A stretch of DNA of 64,000 nucleotides from the NCBI GenBank assembly GCA_902776985.1, contig CACYSD010000008.1:14377-78376 (forward strand). Direction: 5' to 3'. This document shows positions 1 to 9,422 of this stretch, one piece after another. Made by a program: the position numbers and the translations under genes. Position 1 is the first letter of the stretch; each line of letters begins with the position of its first letter. The notes beneath the pieces were generated by a model. The model saw nothing but the letters and a program-made list of their open reading frames with translations. It had not been told where the DNA came from and made no database searches. The stretch comes from UBA3839 sp902776985 (GTDB taxonomy: Bacteria; Bacteroidota; Bacteroidia; Bacteroidales; Bacteroidaceae).

Positions 1-119
1 AGGCTGTGCGTGAAGCCGTTGAATATGCGGAGATGGTGGTGAAGTACGTGAGCGACGGCTCCGGAACTATGGATATGATTACAAGGGCTACAGAACAGCT
101 GAAGAAAAGCCTTCCTTAA
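1..119 (+). CDS. C-terminal end of a truncated gene, function unknown
   Basis: An open frame runs in from the left edge and ends with TAA at 117-119. It encodes the last 38 residues of a protein with an amphipathic, probably helical end (AVREAVEYAEMVV near its start, EQLKKSLP at the stop). The composition and codon use look like a real cytoplasmic protein, but too little is present to assign a family. It lies 39 bp upstream of the GH35 gene on the same strand, so it may belong to the same transcription unit. Confidence 0.6.
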   Translation, partial: AVREAVEYAEMVVKYVSDGSGTMDMITRATEQLKKSLP

Positions 120-158
120 GTGAAGACTTTTTCGAATTATGAATTATAAATTACTCCC

Positions 159-2210
159 ATGAAACTATTTCTATCAATCATATTATTTTTGTTCGCTTTG
201 CAGTCTCAAGCGCAGAAGTTCGGCTCAAAAGTTACTTGGGATGAACACAGTCTGATGTTCGACGGAAAGAGGGTGGTGCCTGTGATGGGTGAAATCCACT
301 ATTCTCGTGTTCCTGAAGATGAATGGGCTGCAGAAGTCAGGAAGATGAAAGAAGGCGGAGTGACCGTCATTGCCACATACGTGTTCTGGAATCATATTGA
401 AGAACAGGAAGGTGTGTATGACTGGAGCGGACAGCGAAACCTGCGCCGGTTTATCGAGATATGCAAGGAAGAAGGTATGCCTGTTGTGTTGCGTGTAGGT
501 CCTTTCTGCCATGGTGAAGTGCGCTGCGGAGGCATCCCCGACTGGGTGATAGACTCTGGATGCAAAACCCGTAGCCAAGATGCACGGTTCATGGCTTATG
601 CAGAACGTCTGTACAGACAGATATTCACACAGGTTCAAGGTCTGCAATGGAAAGACGGCGGTCCGCTGCTGGCTTGCCAGTTCGACAACGAATACAGAGG
701 AAGTGGTGATTATCTCATGGCGCTGAAGAAGATTGCCTTGAACATAGGCTTCGACCTGCCTTTCTATACCCGCACAGGATGGCCTGAACTCTCAAAACCA
801 GTGCCATTCGGAGAGATGCTGCCTCTCTATGGCGACTATGCCGACGGATTCTGGGACAGAAGCATCAAGGAAGGCTCAGGAAATTATTGGCAGGCTTTCC
901 ACTTCAAACAGTTTCGTGTCTCCACAGCAATTGCAAGCGAACAACTTAACTACAGTACAGAGAACAAACCGCAGAAGGGTGACGAAAATTATCCCTATTT
1001 CACCTGTGAACTGGGTGGCGGAATGATGACCAGCTATCATCGCCGTGTGTATCTCTATCCGGAAGATGCCTATTCCATGGCACTCGTGAAACTCGGTAGC
1101 GGAAGCAACCTCCTGGGCTATTATATGTATCACGGCGGTACCAATCCCGAAGGCAAGCTCACCTACCTGAACGAGATACAGGACACAAAGGCTACCAACT
1201 ACAACGACCTGCCTGTGAAAACCTACGATTTCCAGGCACCTATCGGAGAGTTCGGACAGACAAATCCGCATTACTACACACTGCGCAAACTCCACCTCTT
1301 TATGCACGACTTCGGAGAAATGCTCGCTCCGATGGATGCACATTTTCCTACGGCAGATAAACCTCAGAAGCAGGGAGATGACTCATACTTGCGCTGGAGC
1401 TATCGCAGCTTGAATGAAGAGAAGGGCAGTGCGGCATTTGTGTTTGTGAACAACTATGCACGATTCGAGAATCTCAAGGCGAAGGACAATGTGAGGTTTG
1501 ATGTTGTGGGAACACAATTTCCTCAGAAAGCGATGACAGTTCCTGCTGGATGCATGGCTGTGTTACCTGTGAATATAAAATTGGGCGATATCACCATTGA
1601 CTATGCCACAGCACAACTCATTGCCAACCGTGACGGCAAAATCTATATGGCAAAGATTGACGGTGTGCCTGCCGAACTGAAGGTTAACGGACGGGTGATG
1701 AAGAATGTCAAGCCACAGGGTACAAAGAAAGCTGTGTACAAGAACATCTATCTGCTCTCTGAAGACGAGGCTTCGCATCTCTTCCTGCCTCAAACCGAAG
1801 CAACAACTGGTGTGAAGTACGAAGTAGGCTGTACGAAAATCAAAACCGCTGGCGCACCTCGCAAAATAAGCATCGGAGTTAATCATGTGGCAGAGGAACC
1901 AGTAGATGAAGATTTCGAGACAGCTGCAATATACAGAATCACCATTCCTGCCAACTCCAAGACAGATGGTAATAATATTATATGTATCAACTACCAGGGT
2001 GACTGTGCCCGTCTCTATGCCAATGGCCGTCTGATAGAAGACAATTTCTACAACGGACGCCCCATGCTCTACGGACTGTGGCGACTGCCCGACGGGTGCA
2101 ACGACCTCGAACTGCGCATTCTTCCCATGCAGAAAGACATGCCGGTGTACTTCCCTCGTGAGGCAGACACAACACCCGGGGAAAAGGTCGTTGACATAAG
2201 CATATTTTAA
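159..2210 (+). CDS. GH35 family beta-galactosidase, secreted
   Basis: This 683-residue protein begins with a signal peptide (residues 1-18, ending SQAQ), so it is exported to the periplasm or cell surface. The TIM-barrel domain has the GH35 signature GEIHYSRVP near residue 44 and the stretch VLRVGPFCHGEVRCGG at about 110-125. Glu178 in FDNEY fits the catalytic acid/base and Glu284 in CELGGGM fits the nucleophile. The C-terminal third is the jelly-roll region usual for this family. Family members remove terminal beta-galactose from plant polysaccharides. It is followed by GH2 and SGNH genes on the same strand, which suggests a role in pectic galactan or arabinogalactan side-chain removal. The exact substrate cannot be read from sequence. 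Confidence 0.9.
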   Translation: MKLFLSIILFLFALQSQAQKFGSKVTWDEHSLMFDGKRVVPVMGEIHYSRVPEDEWAAEVRKMKEGGVTVIATYVFWNHIEEQEGVYDWSGQRNLRRFIEICKEEGMPVVLRVGPFCHGEVRCGGIPDWVIDSGCKTRSQDARFMAYAERLYRQIFTQVQGLQWKDGGPLLACQFDNEYRGSGDYLMALKKIALNIGFDLPFYTRTGWPELSKPVPFGEMLPLYGDYADGFWDRSIKEGSGNYWQAFHFKQFRVSTAIASEQLNYSTENKPQKGDENYPYFTCELGGGMMTSYHRRVYLYPEDAYSMALVKLGSGSNLLGYYMYHGGTNPEGKLTYLNEIQDTKATNYNDLPVKTYDFQAPIGEFGQTNPHYYTLRKLHLFMHDFGEMLAPMDAHFPTADKPQKQGDDSYLRWSYRSLNEEKGSAAFVFVNNYARFENLKAKDNVRFDVVGTQFPQKAMTVPAGCMAVLPVNIKLGDITIDYATAQLIANRDGKIYMAKIDGVPAELKVNGRVMKNVKPQGTKKAVYKNIYLLSEDEASHLFLPQTEATTGVKYEVGCTKIKTAGAPRKISIGVNHVAEEPVDEDFETAAIYRITIPANSKTDGNNIICINYQGDCARLYANGRLIEDNFYNGRPMLYGLWRLPDGCNDLELRILPMQKDMPVYFPREADTTPGEKVVDISIF

Positions 2211-2267
2211 GGTGTCGTCGATGATTGAGTTCTTATGTTTTGGATACAAAATCATCGCAAAATAAAT

Positions 2268-2285
2268 CACAAAATCGATTTTGTG
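2268..2285. repeat. Perfect 18-bp palindrome between GH35 and GH2
   Basis: The gap between the GH35 and GH2 genes holds CACAAAATCGATTTTGTG, a perfect palindrome of 18 bp. It lies about 115 bp before the GH2 start. It is not followed by a T run, so it does not look like a terminator. It could be an operator for a dimeric regulator or a chance repeat. The rest of this 190-bp gap is AT-rich and holds no gene. Confidence 0.45.
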
Positions 2286-2400
2286 AACGATTCTTGTGGA
2301 AATTTTGCGTCCAAAACCCTCATCTGGATGGTGCCCATTAACTTATAATTTATAAATAATAATTTTCATTTGTCTTTACTTCACCATTCATATGAACTAA

Positions 2401-5292
2401 ATGAAACATTTCATAAACATAAAGTCTTTCATTATAGCAGCGGTAGGCAGCCTCTGTATGTCCGTTCATTCACAGACTATTGTTGAACTGTCGGGTATAT
2501 GGGAATTTGCTGTTGGCAATGACTCAGTATATAACGACCATATCATGCTTCCAGGGTCTATGATGACAGACGAGAAAGGTGATGATGTCAGTCTCTATAC
2601 CCAGTGGACAGGTTCGCTCTATGATTCCAGCTTCTATTTCAACCCTTATATGGAGCGTTACCGTAAGGCGGACAATCTGAAATTTCCTTTCTTCCTCACA
2701 CCAAAGACTCACTATGTGGGCAATGCATGGTACAAACGTACATTCTATGCTCCGCAGTCGCTCAAGGGACAGAGACTGATGCTCTTCCTCGAACGCCCTC
2801 ATATAGAGACCACCGTTTTTGTGAACGGTGAGGAGATAGGGCATCAGATGTCGTTGTCCACACCTCATGTCTATGATGTGACCAAGCAGATCCGTGTAGG
2901 TGAGAAGAACGAAATTGCCATCCGTGTGTACAACGGCATAGAGAATGTGTGTGTGGGACAGGACTCACATAGCGTAACAGACCAGACGCAAGGCAACTGG
3001 AACGGAATAGCCGGACGCATAGAGTTGCAGGCACGTCCAAAGAAACTTAATGTTAAGAGTGTGCGTGTGGTGCCTGACGTGAAGAAACGCCAGGCAAAGG
3101 TGTATGTGGAACTTGAGAACCATTACGACGGAATCCGTTTCTTCCCACGCTACGACTATTACGTTGTGGCAGAAGCCGTTCCTCTCAACGGCTCTCACCA
3201 CAGAATGGTCATGGATTGCAAGGAAGCATTGAGCGCACACATGGAAATGACTCTCAATTTCGGTGATTCTATGCTTGCCTGGGATGAGTTCCATCCAGTG
3301 GTGTATCAACTTACGGTACGAGCAGGTGATGATGTGTACGAAACTCAGTTTGGTATGCGCAACATAGATGTCAGAGGACGTCAGTTCTATCTCAACGACC
3401 ATCCTATATGGTTGAGAGGCACAGTGGAGAATTGCAATTTCCCGAATACAGGCTTCCCTCCAACAGAAGAGGATGAGTGGCTGCGCATATTCCGCAAATG
3501 CAAGCAATATGGCTTGAACCATGTGCGTTTCCATTCCTATTGCCCACCAGAAGCCGCTTTTTCAGCAGCCGACATCTGTGGTATGTATCTTCAGGTTGAA
3601 GGTCCGTCGTGGCCAAACCACGGAGTGAAGTTGCGTCGCGGAATGAAGATAGACCAGTATCTTCTGGACGAATCCAAACGCATCATCGATGCCTACGGAA
3701 ACCATCCTTCGTTTGTGATTATGGCAGCAGGCAACGAACCTGCCGGCGACTGGGTTGCATACTGCAACGACTGGGTGAAAGAGATGAAGAAATATGACCC
3801 AACTAAAGTGTATTGCGGAGCCAGTGTCGGAGGCGGATGGGCTTGGGACAACGGCAGCGAGTATCATGTGAAGGGTGGTGCACGAGGATTGGATTGGGAC
3901 AGGAATCCACCACAGTCTGCAGACGATTACTATGCGCAGATAGAGTTCCCTCGCAATTATAAGGATTCACTTCCAAACACATCCCCGATTATCGCACATG
4001 AGCAGGGACAGTGGTGTGCTTTCCCTGACTTCAAGGAAATACCTCAGTATAGTGGAGTGTACAAGGCTGCCAATTTCGAGATATTCCGTGATATGTTGAG
4101 TGACGGAGGCATGGAAGGTCAGGCAGAGAAATTCCTGATGGCAAGCGGACGTCTGCAGACATTGTGCTATAAATACGAAATTGAACGAAACCTGCGAACT
4201 CGTGACTATGCCGGATTCCAACTGCTCGGACTCAATGACTACAGCGGACAGGGCACTGCTCTTGTCGGTGCTCTCAATGTGTTCTGGCGTGAGAAAGGTT
4301 ATGTGGATGCAGACGAGTGGCGGGAGTTCTGCTCACCTGTAGTTGTGATGGCTCGTTTCCCACGTTTTGTCTATACTCCGTCCGACACTCTCGTCATTCC
4401 CGTTGAGGCTTATAACGCATACAACGCACGGTTTATGCCGTCAACGACATGCTATATGATAACCACAAGCCAGGGTGACACACTTGTGGCAGATACTTTG
4501 TCAACCAAGGCTTTTCCGCAGGGTAAGAATATAGAACTGGGCACCATCCGATATGCATTGAATGGGATTGACAAACCTGTCAAGTGCACACTTGCTTTCA
4601 ATGTGGAAAATGTGGTGGGCAACCACTATGACTTCTGGGTTTATCCAGAATTGCCTGAGGCTAAAGCACAGAAGAGTTCTAAAATGCAAGTCTATATAGC
4701 CGATTCGCTTGATGATAATGCTTTGAAGGTTCTCAAGAAGGGTGGAACGGTGTTACTTACAGCCGCAGGTCGCATTACATTCGGAAATGACGTAAAGCAA
4801 CATTATCTGCCAGTGTTCTGGAATACAAGCTGGTTTAAGATGCGTCCGCCCCACACCACAGGTGCATCAATTGATAAATCCCATCCTCTGTTCAAGGATT
4901 TTCCGACCGATGACTGGTCAAACCTCAACTGGTGGGAACTCCTCAACCGTGCCCAGGTCATTAACCTCAGTCAGATGCCAGCAGATTATCAGTCGCCTAT
5001 CCAACCTATCGATACTTGGCATGTGAGCCGTAAGTTGGGAATGATGCTCGAAGCACAGGTGCTGAAAGGACGTCTGCTGCTCACGACTATGGACATTACC
5101 AATGACCTCGACAAGAGACTCGTGGCACGTCAAATGCGTTATGCCATACTGAAATATATGCAGAGTGATGACTTCCGTCCATCTCTTCAGCTCACAGTGG
5201 AGCAGATCCGGAAACTGTATACTGACACTGCACCTGCAGTTGATATGTTTACCAATGACTCACCTGATGAACTTAAACCGAAAATCAAGTAA
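2401..5292 (+). CDS. GH2 family glycoside hydrolase, secreted
   Basis: The 963-residue protein has a signal peptide (about residues 1-25). A jelly-roll domain (30-215, starting LSGIWEF) and an immunoglobulin-like domain (215-325) lead into a TIM barrel with the GH2 layout. Glu446 in AAGNEPAGD is the expected acid/base and Glu534 in IAHEQGQW the expected nucleophile. The last roughly 270 residues are an extra domain beyond the basic GH2 core. GH2 covers beta-galactosidases, glucuronidases and mannosidases. The neighbours (GH35 upstream, an SGNH esterase 5 bp downstream) favour galactosidase-like or uronidase-like activity on pectin fragments. The start is the first ATG after an in-frame stop and it begins a clean signal peptide. 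Confidence 0.88.
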   Translation: MKHFINIKSFIIAAVGSLCMSVHSQTIVELSGIWEFAVGNDSVYNDHIMLPGSMMTDEKGDDVSLYTQWTGSLYDSSFYFNPYMERYRKADNLKFPFFLTPKTHYVGNAWYKRTFYAPQSLKGQRLMLFLERPHIETTVFVNGEEIGHQMSLSTPHVYDVTKQIRVGEKNEIAIRVYNGIENVCVGQDSHSVTDQTQGNWNGIAGRIELQARPKKLNVKSVRVVPDVKKRQAKVYVELENHYDGIRFFPRYDYYVVAEAVPLNGSHHRMVMDCKEALSAHMEMTLNFGDSMLAWDEFHPVVYQLTVRAGDDVYETQFGMRNIDVRGRQFYLNDHPIWLRGTVENCNFPNTGFPPTEEDEWLRIFRKCKQYGLNHVRFHSYCPPEAAFSAADICGMYLQVEGPSWPNHGVKLRRGMKIDQYLLDESKRIIDAYGNHPSFVIMAAGNEPAGDWVAYCNDWVKEMKKYDPTKVYCGASVGGGWAWDNGSEYHVKGGARGLDWDRNPPQSADDYYAQIEFPRNYKDSLPNTSPIIAHEQGQWCAFPDFKEIPQYSGVYKAANFEIFRDMLSDGGMEGQAEKFLMASGRLQTLCYKYEIERNLRTRDYAGFQLLGLNDYSGQGTALVGALNVFWREKGYVDADEWREFCSPVVVMARFPRFVYTPSDTLVIPVEAYNAYNARFMPSTTCYMITTSQGDTLVADTLSTKAFPQGKNIELGTIRYALNGIDKPVKCTLAFNVENVVGNHYDFWVYPELPEAKAQKSSKMQVYIADSLDDNALKVLKKGGTVLLTAAGRITFGNDVKQHYLPVFWNTSWFKMRPPHTTGASIDKSHPLFKDFPTDDWSNLNWWELLNRAQVINLSQMPADYQSPIQPIDTWHVSRKLGMMLEAQVLKGRLLLTTMDITNDLDKRLVARQMRYAILKYMQSDDFRPSLQLTVEQIRKLYTDTAPAVDMFTNDSPDELKPKIK

Positions 5293-5297
5293 CTATT

Positions 5298-7004
5298 ATG
5301 AAAAGGTACTTTTTTATATTATTTGTTTTAATTTCTCCCGTTGCAAGCATCTTTGCTCAGGATAATCTTCAGGGAAATGAAGATGTGAACGGCGTGCGCG
5401 ATGTTACGCTTGACTCTCTTGCCAAAGCTAATCAGGTGCGTCCTGTGAGCGGTAGCAGCAGGAAAGGTGACAACCCTGTGCTTTTCCTCGTAGGCAACAG
5501 CACCATGCGCAACGGTACTCTTGGCAATGGTAACAACGGACAGTGGGGCTGGGGATATTTTGCCCACAACTTCTTTGACGAGAATAAAGTTACGGTAGAG
5601 AACCATGCTCTTGGCGGAACATCCCCACGCACATTCTACCGCCATCTCTGGGCAGATGTGCTGAAAGGCGTGAAGAGCGGCGACTATGTAGTGCTGGAAC
5701 TTGGTCATAACGACAACGGACCTTTGGCAGAGGGACGAGCACGTGCCAGCTACAAGGGACTTGACGGCAATTCCCCCTTGTCCGACGATTCAGTGGTGGT
5801 GACAATCAAGGAAACAGGAGTGCAGGAGACAGTTTACACATTCGGAGGATATATCCGTCGTTTCGTGAACGAAATCCGTAGCCGTGGAGCACAACCAATC
5901 TTGCTTACCCTCACTCCCCGCAATGCGTACATGGAGGATGATACAACTAAGATTGACCGCAAACTCACTACCTTCACTCCCTGGATTAAGTCGCTTGCCG
6001 AGGAACTGTCATTGCCATGCATTGACCTCAATGATATATCTGCAACGAAACTTGAGAAATACGGACGTTGGAAAGCCGATTACCATTTCTTCGGAGACAA
6101 GATTCATTCTTCAGAGTTCGGAGCGAAGATGAACGCTGCTTCGTTTGCAGAAGGATTGGAACAATGCTCTCATCCCTCTATGGCAACGCTTAAATCATAT
6201 CTGCTGCAGGATATGCTTCATCCCAAAAGCCTGAAACCAGAAGGTATGCCTGACAGTCTGTTGGTAACAACCTGTCTGCATCAGGCTAAGCCTTGGAAGA
6301 AGAAACGTCGCCCTGCAGTTTTCCTCACAGGAGACTCTACCGTCAAGAACAATGATGATGACGAAGATGGTATGTGGGGATGGGGTAGTCAGGCTTACAC
6401 GGTGTTCGACATCACCAAGTGTGATGTTATCAATGCAGCAAAAGCAGGACGAAGCACTCGCACCTATCTGCAGGAAAACCGCTGGGATGCCGTTTACCAT
6501 TCCATTGAACCAGGCGATTATGTGCTGATTCAGTTTGGCCACAACGACATAGGTCCTATCGACAAACAAAAGGAACGTGGTGTGATTGCTTCAGCACAGG
6601 ACACCTGTCATGTGTATAAGATGGAGTCTAATAATCAGTATCAGGTTATTTATTCTTTTGGCTGGTATCTGAAGAAATTCATTCAGGATGTCCGTGAGAA
6701 AGGCGGAACACCAATCCTGGTTTCACTTACCCCTCGCAATGAATGGCCTAACGGAAAGGTGGAACGTCGTAATGACACTTACGGAAAATGGTATCGCCAG
6801 GTAGCAGAGGAAACCGGTTGTGACTTCCTTGACCTTCACAATATCACTGCCGATGCTCTTGACAAGATGGGCAAGGAAAAAGCAGCAGCAATGTTCAACC
6901 ACGACCATACCCATACTTCACTTGCTGGAGCAAAACTCAATGCTGCAAGTGTGGCAAAAGGTCTGAAGAAAATGAAACATCCACTTAGAAAACTTTTGAA
7001 ATAA
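5298..7004 (+). CDS. Tandem SGNH/GDSL esterase, rhamnogalacturonan acetylesterase-like (CE12)
   Basis: This secreted 568-residue protein (signal peptide 1-20) holds two consecutive SGNH hydrolase domains, about 60-290 and 338-560. The second has the full motif set: GDST at 345-348, GHND near 414 and D536-x-x-H539. The first has GHND near 136 and D267-x-x-H270, but its block I reads GNST at 66-69, so the Asp after Gly is replaced by Asn while the nucleophile Ser is kept. Enzymes of this type remove acetyl groups from rhamnogalacturonan so that lyases can act, which fits the two PL11 genes near 46-53 kb. It starts 5 bp after the GH2 stop and is followed 2 bp later by the next gene, so they very likely share one transcript. 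Confidence 0.85.
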   Translation: MKRYFFILFVLISPVASIFAQDNLQGNEDVNGVRDVTLDSLAKANQVRPVSGSSRKGDNPVLFLVGNSTMRNGTLGNGNNGQWGWGYFAHNFFDENKVTVENHALGGTSPRTFYRHLWADVLKGVKSGDYVVLELGHNDNGPLAEGRARASYKGLDGNSPLSDDSVVVTIKETGVQETVYTFGGYIRRFVNEIRSRGAQPILLTLTPRNAYMEDDTTKIDRKLTTFTPWIKSLAEELSLPCIDLNDISATKLEKYGRWKADYHFFGDKIHSSEFGAKMNAASFAEGLEQCSHPSMATLKSYLLQDMLHPKSLKPEGMPDSLLVTTCLHQAKPWKKKRRPAVFLTGDSTVKNNDDDEDGMWGWGSQAYTVFDITKCDVINAAKAGRSTRTYLQENRWDAVYHSIEPGDYVLIQFGHNDIGPIDKQKERGVIASAQDTCHVYKMESNNQYQVIYSFGWYLKKFIQDVREKGGTPILVSLTPRNEWPNGKVERRNDTYGKWYRQVAEETGCDFLDLHNITADALDKMGKEKAAAMFNHDHTHTSLAGAKLNAASVAKGLKKMKHPLRKLLK

Positions 7005-7006
7005 TT

Positions 7007-7669
7007 ATGAAAAGATTCTTGTTTTTGCCAATTATGGCAGTGATGTTCTGCATTAACACAAATCTATTTGCACAGAACAAAGAAGAAGGTGATGACTACA
7101 TGGAGGAAATCAACTATCCTGTGAAGTTCTCTGGAGCACAGCCTAATATCGTAGACTTTGTGAACGCATTTCTCAACATTGAAGGAGTATGCGAAGGTTT
7201 CCAGGCTATTCGTGAGGCTATGGAACAATACAATAAAGGACAGAAAGTGGCAAGGGGTGTGTTGACTGTTGACAAAAAGAACGGATACCTAAGCCATACA
7301 GTGGATTGGGGAGCAGAAGATGAGGAAGACCCTACACCTCATGTCTCCACAGTTGAAGCTTGTTACTGGAACTGCAAGGACGGTAAGCACAAGTTGTTTG
7401 CAGTCAATCTTAACAGCAAGTACGGTAATTCATACATCTGTACGGAAGTAACCGGCGTTTCATTCCTACTTTACAACAATCAGACACGAACAATGGTGTG
7501 GAAAAGTCCATGCGACTTTGGTATAGATGTAGAATACGGAGAAGATAGCTGGCCTGTATTCTTCTTTCCTCAGACAGGCAAGGACATTAAAGTGGAAATG
7601 ATGAACAACGAAGCACCTACTGCTCCACGCCGTACCTTCACCTTCTCTTGGAACGGTCAAGGCTTTTAA
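7007..7669 (+). CDS. Secreted protein of unknown function
   Basis: The protein has 220 residues and a typical signal peptide (1-22, MKRFLFLPIMAVMFCINTN then LFAQ). The mature part is acidic near its start (KEEGDDYMEE) and appears to be beta-rich in the second half. I recognise no catalytic motif and no lipobox cysteine. It begins 2 bp after the SGNH esterase stop codon and is the last gene of the run on this strand before rarA, so it is likely co-transcribed with the carbohydrate-active genes. A small accessory or binding protein is possible, but nothing in the sequence proves it. Confidence 0.8.
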   Translation: MKRFLFLPIMAVMFCINTNLFAQNKEEGDDYMEEINYPVKFSGAQPNIVDFVNAFLNIEGVCEGFQAIREAMEQYNKGQKVARGVLTVDKKNGYLSHTVDWGAEDEEDPTPHVSTVEACYWNCKDGKHKLFAVNLNSKYGNSYICTEVTGVSFLLYNNQTRTMVWKSPCDFGIDVEYGEDSWPVFFFPQTGKDIKVEMMNNEAPTAPRRTFTFSWNGQGF

Positions 7670-7745
7670 TAATAATATAGTAATTCTCCGATACTATCGT
7701 TAACCGTTAATCATTAACCGTTAAACGATAAACATTAAACATTCA

Positions 7746-9026
7746 ATGCAGCCATTAGCAGAGCGGATGCGTCCGCATACATTAGATGAATATATAGGTC
7801 AGCAACACCTGGTTGGCGAAGGTTGTGTACTGCGACGCATGATCGAGACGCGTCGCGTCAGTTCGTTTATCCTCTGGGGACCTCCAGGAGTTGGAAAAAC
7901 AACACTGGCAAACATCATAGCCCATACGCTGGAAGTGCCGTTCTATACACTCAGTGCTGTGACGAGTGGGGTGAAGGATGTGCGAGAAGTGATTGACAAG
8001 GCTCGTAGCCATGCCGGACTGTTTGCATCCAAGGGTAATCCAATACTATTCATCGACGAAATACACCGTTTCTCCAAATCACAGCAGGATTCACTGCTCG
8101 GTGCGGTAGAGCAGGGGATTGTCACCCTCATTGGCGCAACAACCGAGAACCCTTCTTTTGAGGTAATCCGCCCTCTACTGAGCCGTTGCCAGGTTTATGT
8201 TCTGAAAAGTCTTGAGAAGGATGACCTTCTGGCATTGCTCAACCGTGCTTTGACTCAGGATGCAGTTCTGAAGGAACGGAAGATTGAACTGCGTGAGACA
8301 GGAGCAATGCTTCGTCAGAGCGGTGGGGATGCACGAAAATTGCTCAACGTGCTTGAAATGGTTACACAATCTGTGCAAGGAGATATAGTTGTTACAGACG
8401 AACTGGTACTGAATACAATTCAGCAGAATCCCCTGGCTTACGATAAAGATGGTGAGATGCACTATGATGTCATTTCCGCTTTCATCAAGAGTATACGCGG
8501 AAGTAGTCCCGATGCAGCGCTCTACTATCTTGCTCGAATGATTGAGGCTGGCGAAGATCCGGTATTCATTGCCCGCAGATTGGTTATCAGTGCAAGCGAG
8601 GATGTTGGTCTTGCCAATCCAAATGCCTTGCTTCTTGCCAATGCCTGCTTCGATGCAGTCTCTAAAATTGGTATGCCGGAAGGACGTATTCCTCTTGCTG
8701 AGGCAACGGTATATCTTGCTGCCAGTCCTAAGAGTAACAGTGCCTACCTTGGCATTGACTCTGCCCTTGATTATGTGCGGCAGACTGGTAATCTTCCTGT
8801 CCCTCTTCATTTGCGTAATGCACCTACGTCACTGATGAAGGAACTGGGTTACAGTGACGGCTATAAGTACTCGCATGACTATCCTGATCATTTTGTACGT
8901 CAGCAGTTCCTGCCCGACGAAGCAAATGGTCAGCATTTCTGGAATCCGCAGCCACATACACCGCAGGAAGCCAAACTTGCTGAACGTATGCAGCAGTGTT
9001 GGGGAGAGAGGGGTGAGAAAGAATAA
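7746..9026 (+). CDS. rarA: Replication-associated recombination protein A (MgsA/RarA AAA+ ATPase)
   Basis: The 426-residue protein has the length and layout of RarA. It begins with QPLAERMRPHTLDEYIGQQH and has a Walker A motif at 45-52 (GPPGVGKT). Walker B follows at about 99-106 (ILFIDEIHRF), with the sensor region GATTENPSFEV downstream. The C-terminal half is the clamp-loader-like tetramerisation region. RarA acts at stalled or damaged replication forks in the cytoplasm. A 76-bp repeat-rich spacer (TTAACCGTTAA-like words) separates it from the gene before, and a strong hairpin terminator follows, so it is probably monocistronic. Confidence 0.95.
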   Translation: MQPLAERMRPHTLDEYIGQQHLVGEGCVLRRMIETRRVSSFILWGPPGVGKTTLANIIAHTLEVPFYTLSAVTSGVKDVREVIDKARSHAGLFASKGNPILFIDEIHRFSKSQQDSLLGAVEQGIVTLIGATTENPSFEVIRPLLSRCQVYVLKSLEKDDLLALLNRALTQDAVLKERKIELRETGAMLRQSGGDARKLLNVLEMVTQSVQGDIVVTDELVLNTIQQNPLAYDKDGEMHYDVISAFIKSIRGSSPDAALYYLARMIEAGEDPVFIARRLVISASEDVGLANPNALLLANACFDAVSKIGMPEGRIPLAEATVYLAASPKSNSAYLGIDSALDYVRQTGNLPVPLHLRNAPTSLMKELGYSDGYKYSHDYPDHFVRQQFLPDEANGQHFWNPQPHTPQEAKLAERMQQCWGERGEKE

Positions 9027-9030
9027 AACA

Positions 9031-9058
9031 AAAAAGAGGGCACACACCCTCTTTTTTT
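9031..9058 (+). terminator. Rho-independent terminator after rarA
   Basis: AAAAAGAGGG, a six-base loop and CCCTCTTTTTTT form a short strong stem followed by a T run just after the rarA stop codon. Because the A and T runs are symmetric it can also serve the minus-strand small gene that ends at 9087. Confidence 0.85.
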
Positions 9059-9086
9059 GTTTTATAATAATTGGATTAATTCAAAA

Positions 9087-9266
9087 CTAAAAGTCTTCTT
9101 CTCCTTCAAAGTCGTTACGCTTACCAGCTCTGGCCCAAGAGTTGCTTGAACCTCCATAGGTTATACCTGTAGTATTAGAACTAACACTATTTACACTTTG
9201 TTGGAGAAGTGTAGTAGGTTGTATCTGTACGACAGAAATTGAAGGTTTTTGATATTGTTCTTTCAT
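9087..9266 (-). CDS. Small acidic-tailed protein, 59 residues
   Basis: A complete 59-codon frame reads MKEQYQKPSISVVQIQP at its start and KRNDFEGEEDF at its end. The pattern (Tyr/Lys-Pro start, beta-like VVQI, leucine pair, Ser/Gly-rich middle, AKRNDFE-like acidic end) is one I associate with very common short proteins of Bacteroidales with no known function. There is no signal peptide or membrane segment. A canonical promoter lies about 45 bp upstream and the rarA terminator region ends it, so it is its own transcription unit. The call rests on the reading frame, promoter and familiar pattern; the function is unknown. Confidence 0.75.
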   Translation of the reverse strand: MKEQYQKPSISVVQIQPTTLLQQSVNSVSSNTTGITYGGSSNSWARAGKRNDFEGEEDF

Positions 9267-9310
9267 TGTCTTAAGTTTTTAATATGTGCTTGTTATTTCG
9301 TATTTGGTGG

Positions 9311-9340
9311 CAAAGTTATAAAAAAATAATTGTTACCAAA
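9311..9340 (-). promoter_or_regulatory. Bacteroidetes promoter for the 59-aa gene
   Basis: On the minus strand TTTG (9340-9337), an 18-bp spacer and TAACTTTG (9318-9311) match the Bacteroidetes sigma-70 consensus. The predicted start is about 40 bp before the small gene. Confidence 0.65.
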
Positions 9341-9359
9341 GATTTTTTTTATAAAAAAA

Positions 9360-9400
9360 ATAAAAAAGGTTGGCTATGAATTTCTTCACAGTCAACCTTG
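9360..9400 (-). terminator. Terminator after the ferredoxin gene
   Basis: Read on the minus strand, AAGGTTGACT and AGCCAACCTT form a stem of about 10 bp with one mismatch. It is followed by TTTTTTATTTTTTT. It lies about 25 bp after the ferredoxin stop. Confidence 0.75.
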
Positions 9401-9422
9401 TTCGTTAGTTGTTGTGTTGCAA

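Noticed and set aside
1..8000. Full SusC/SusD-type polysaccharide utilisation locus
   Set aside because: No TonB-dependent transporter, SusD-like lipoprotein or hybrid two-component regulator is found near any of the carbohydrate-active gene groups in this window.
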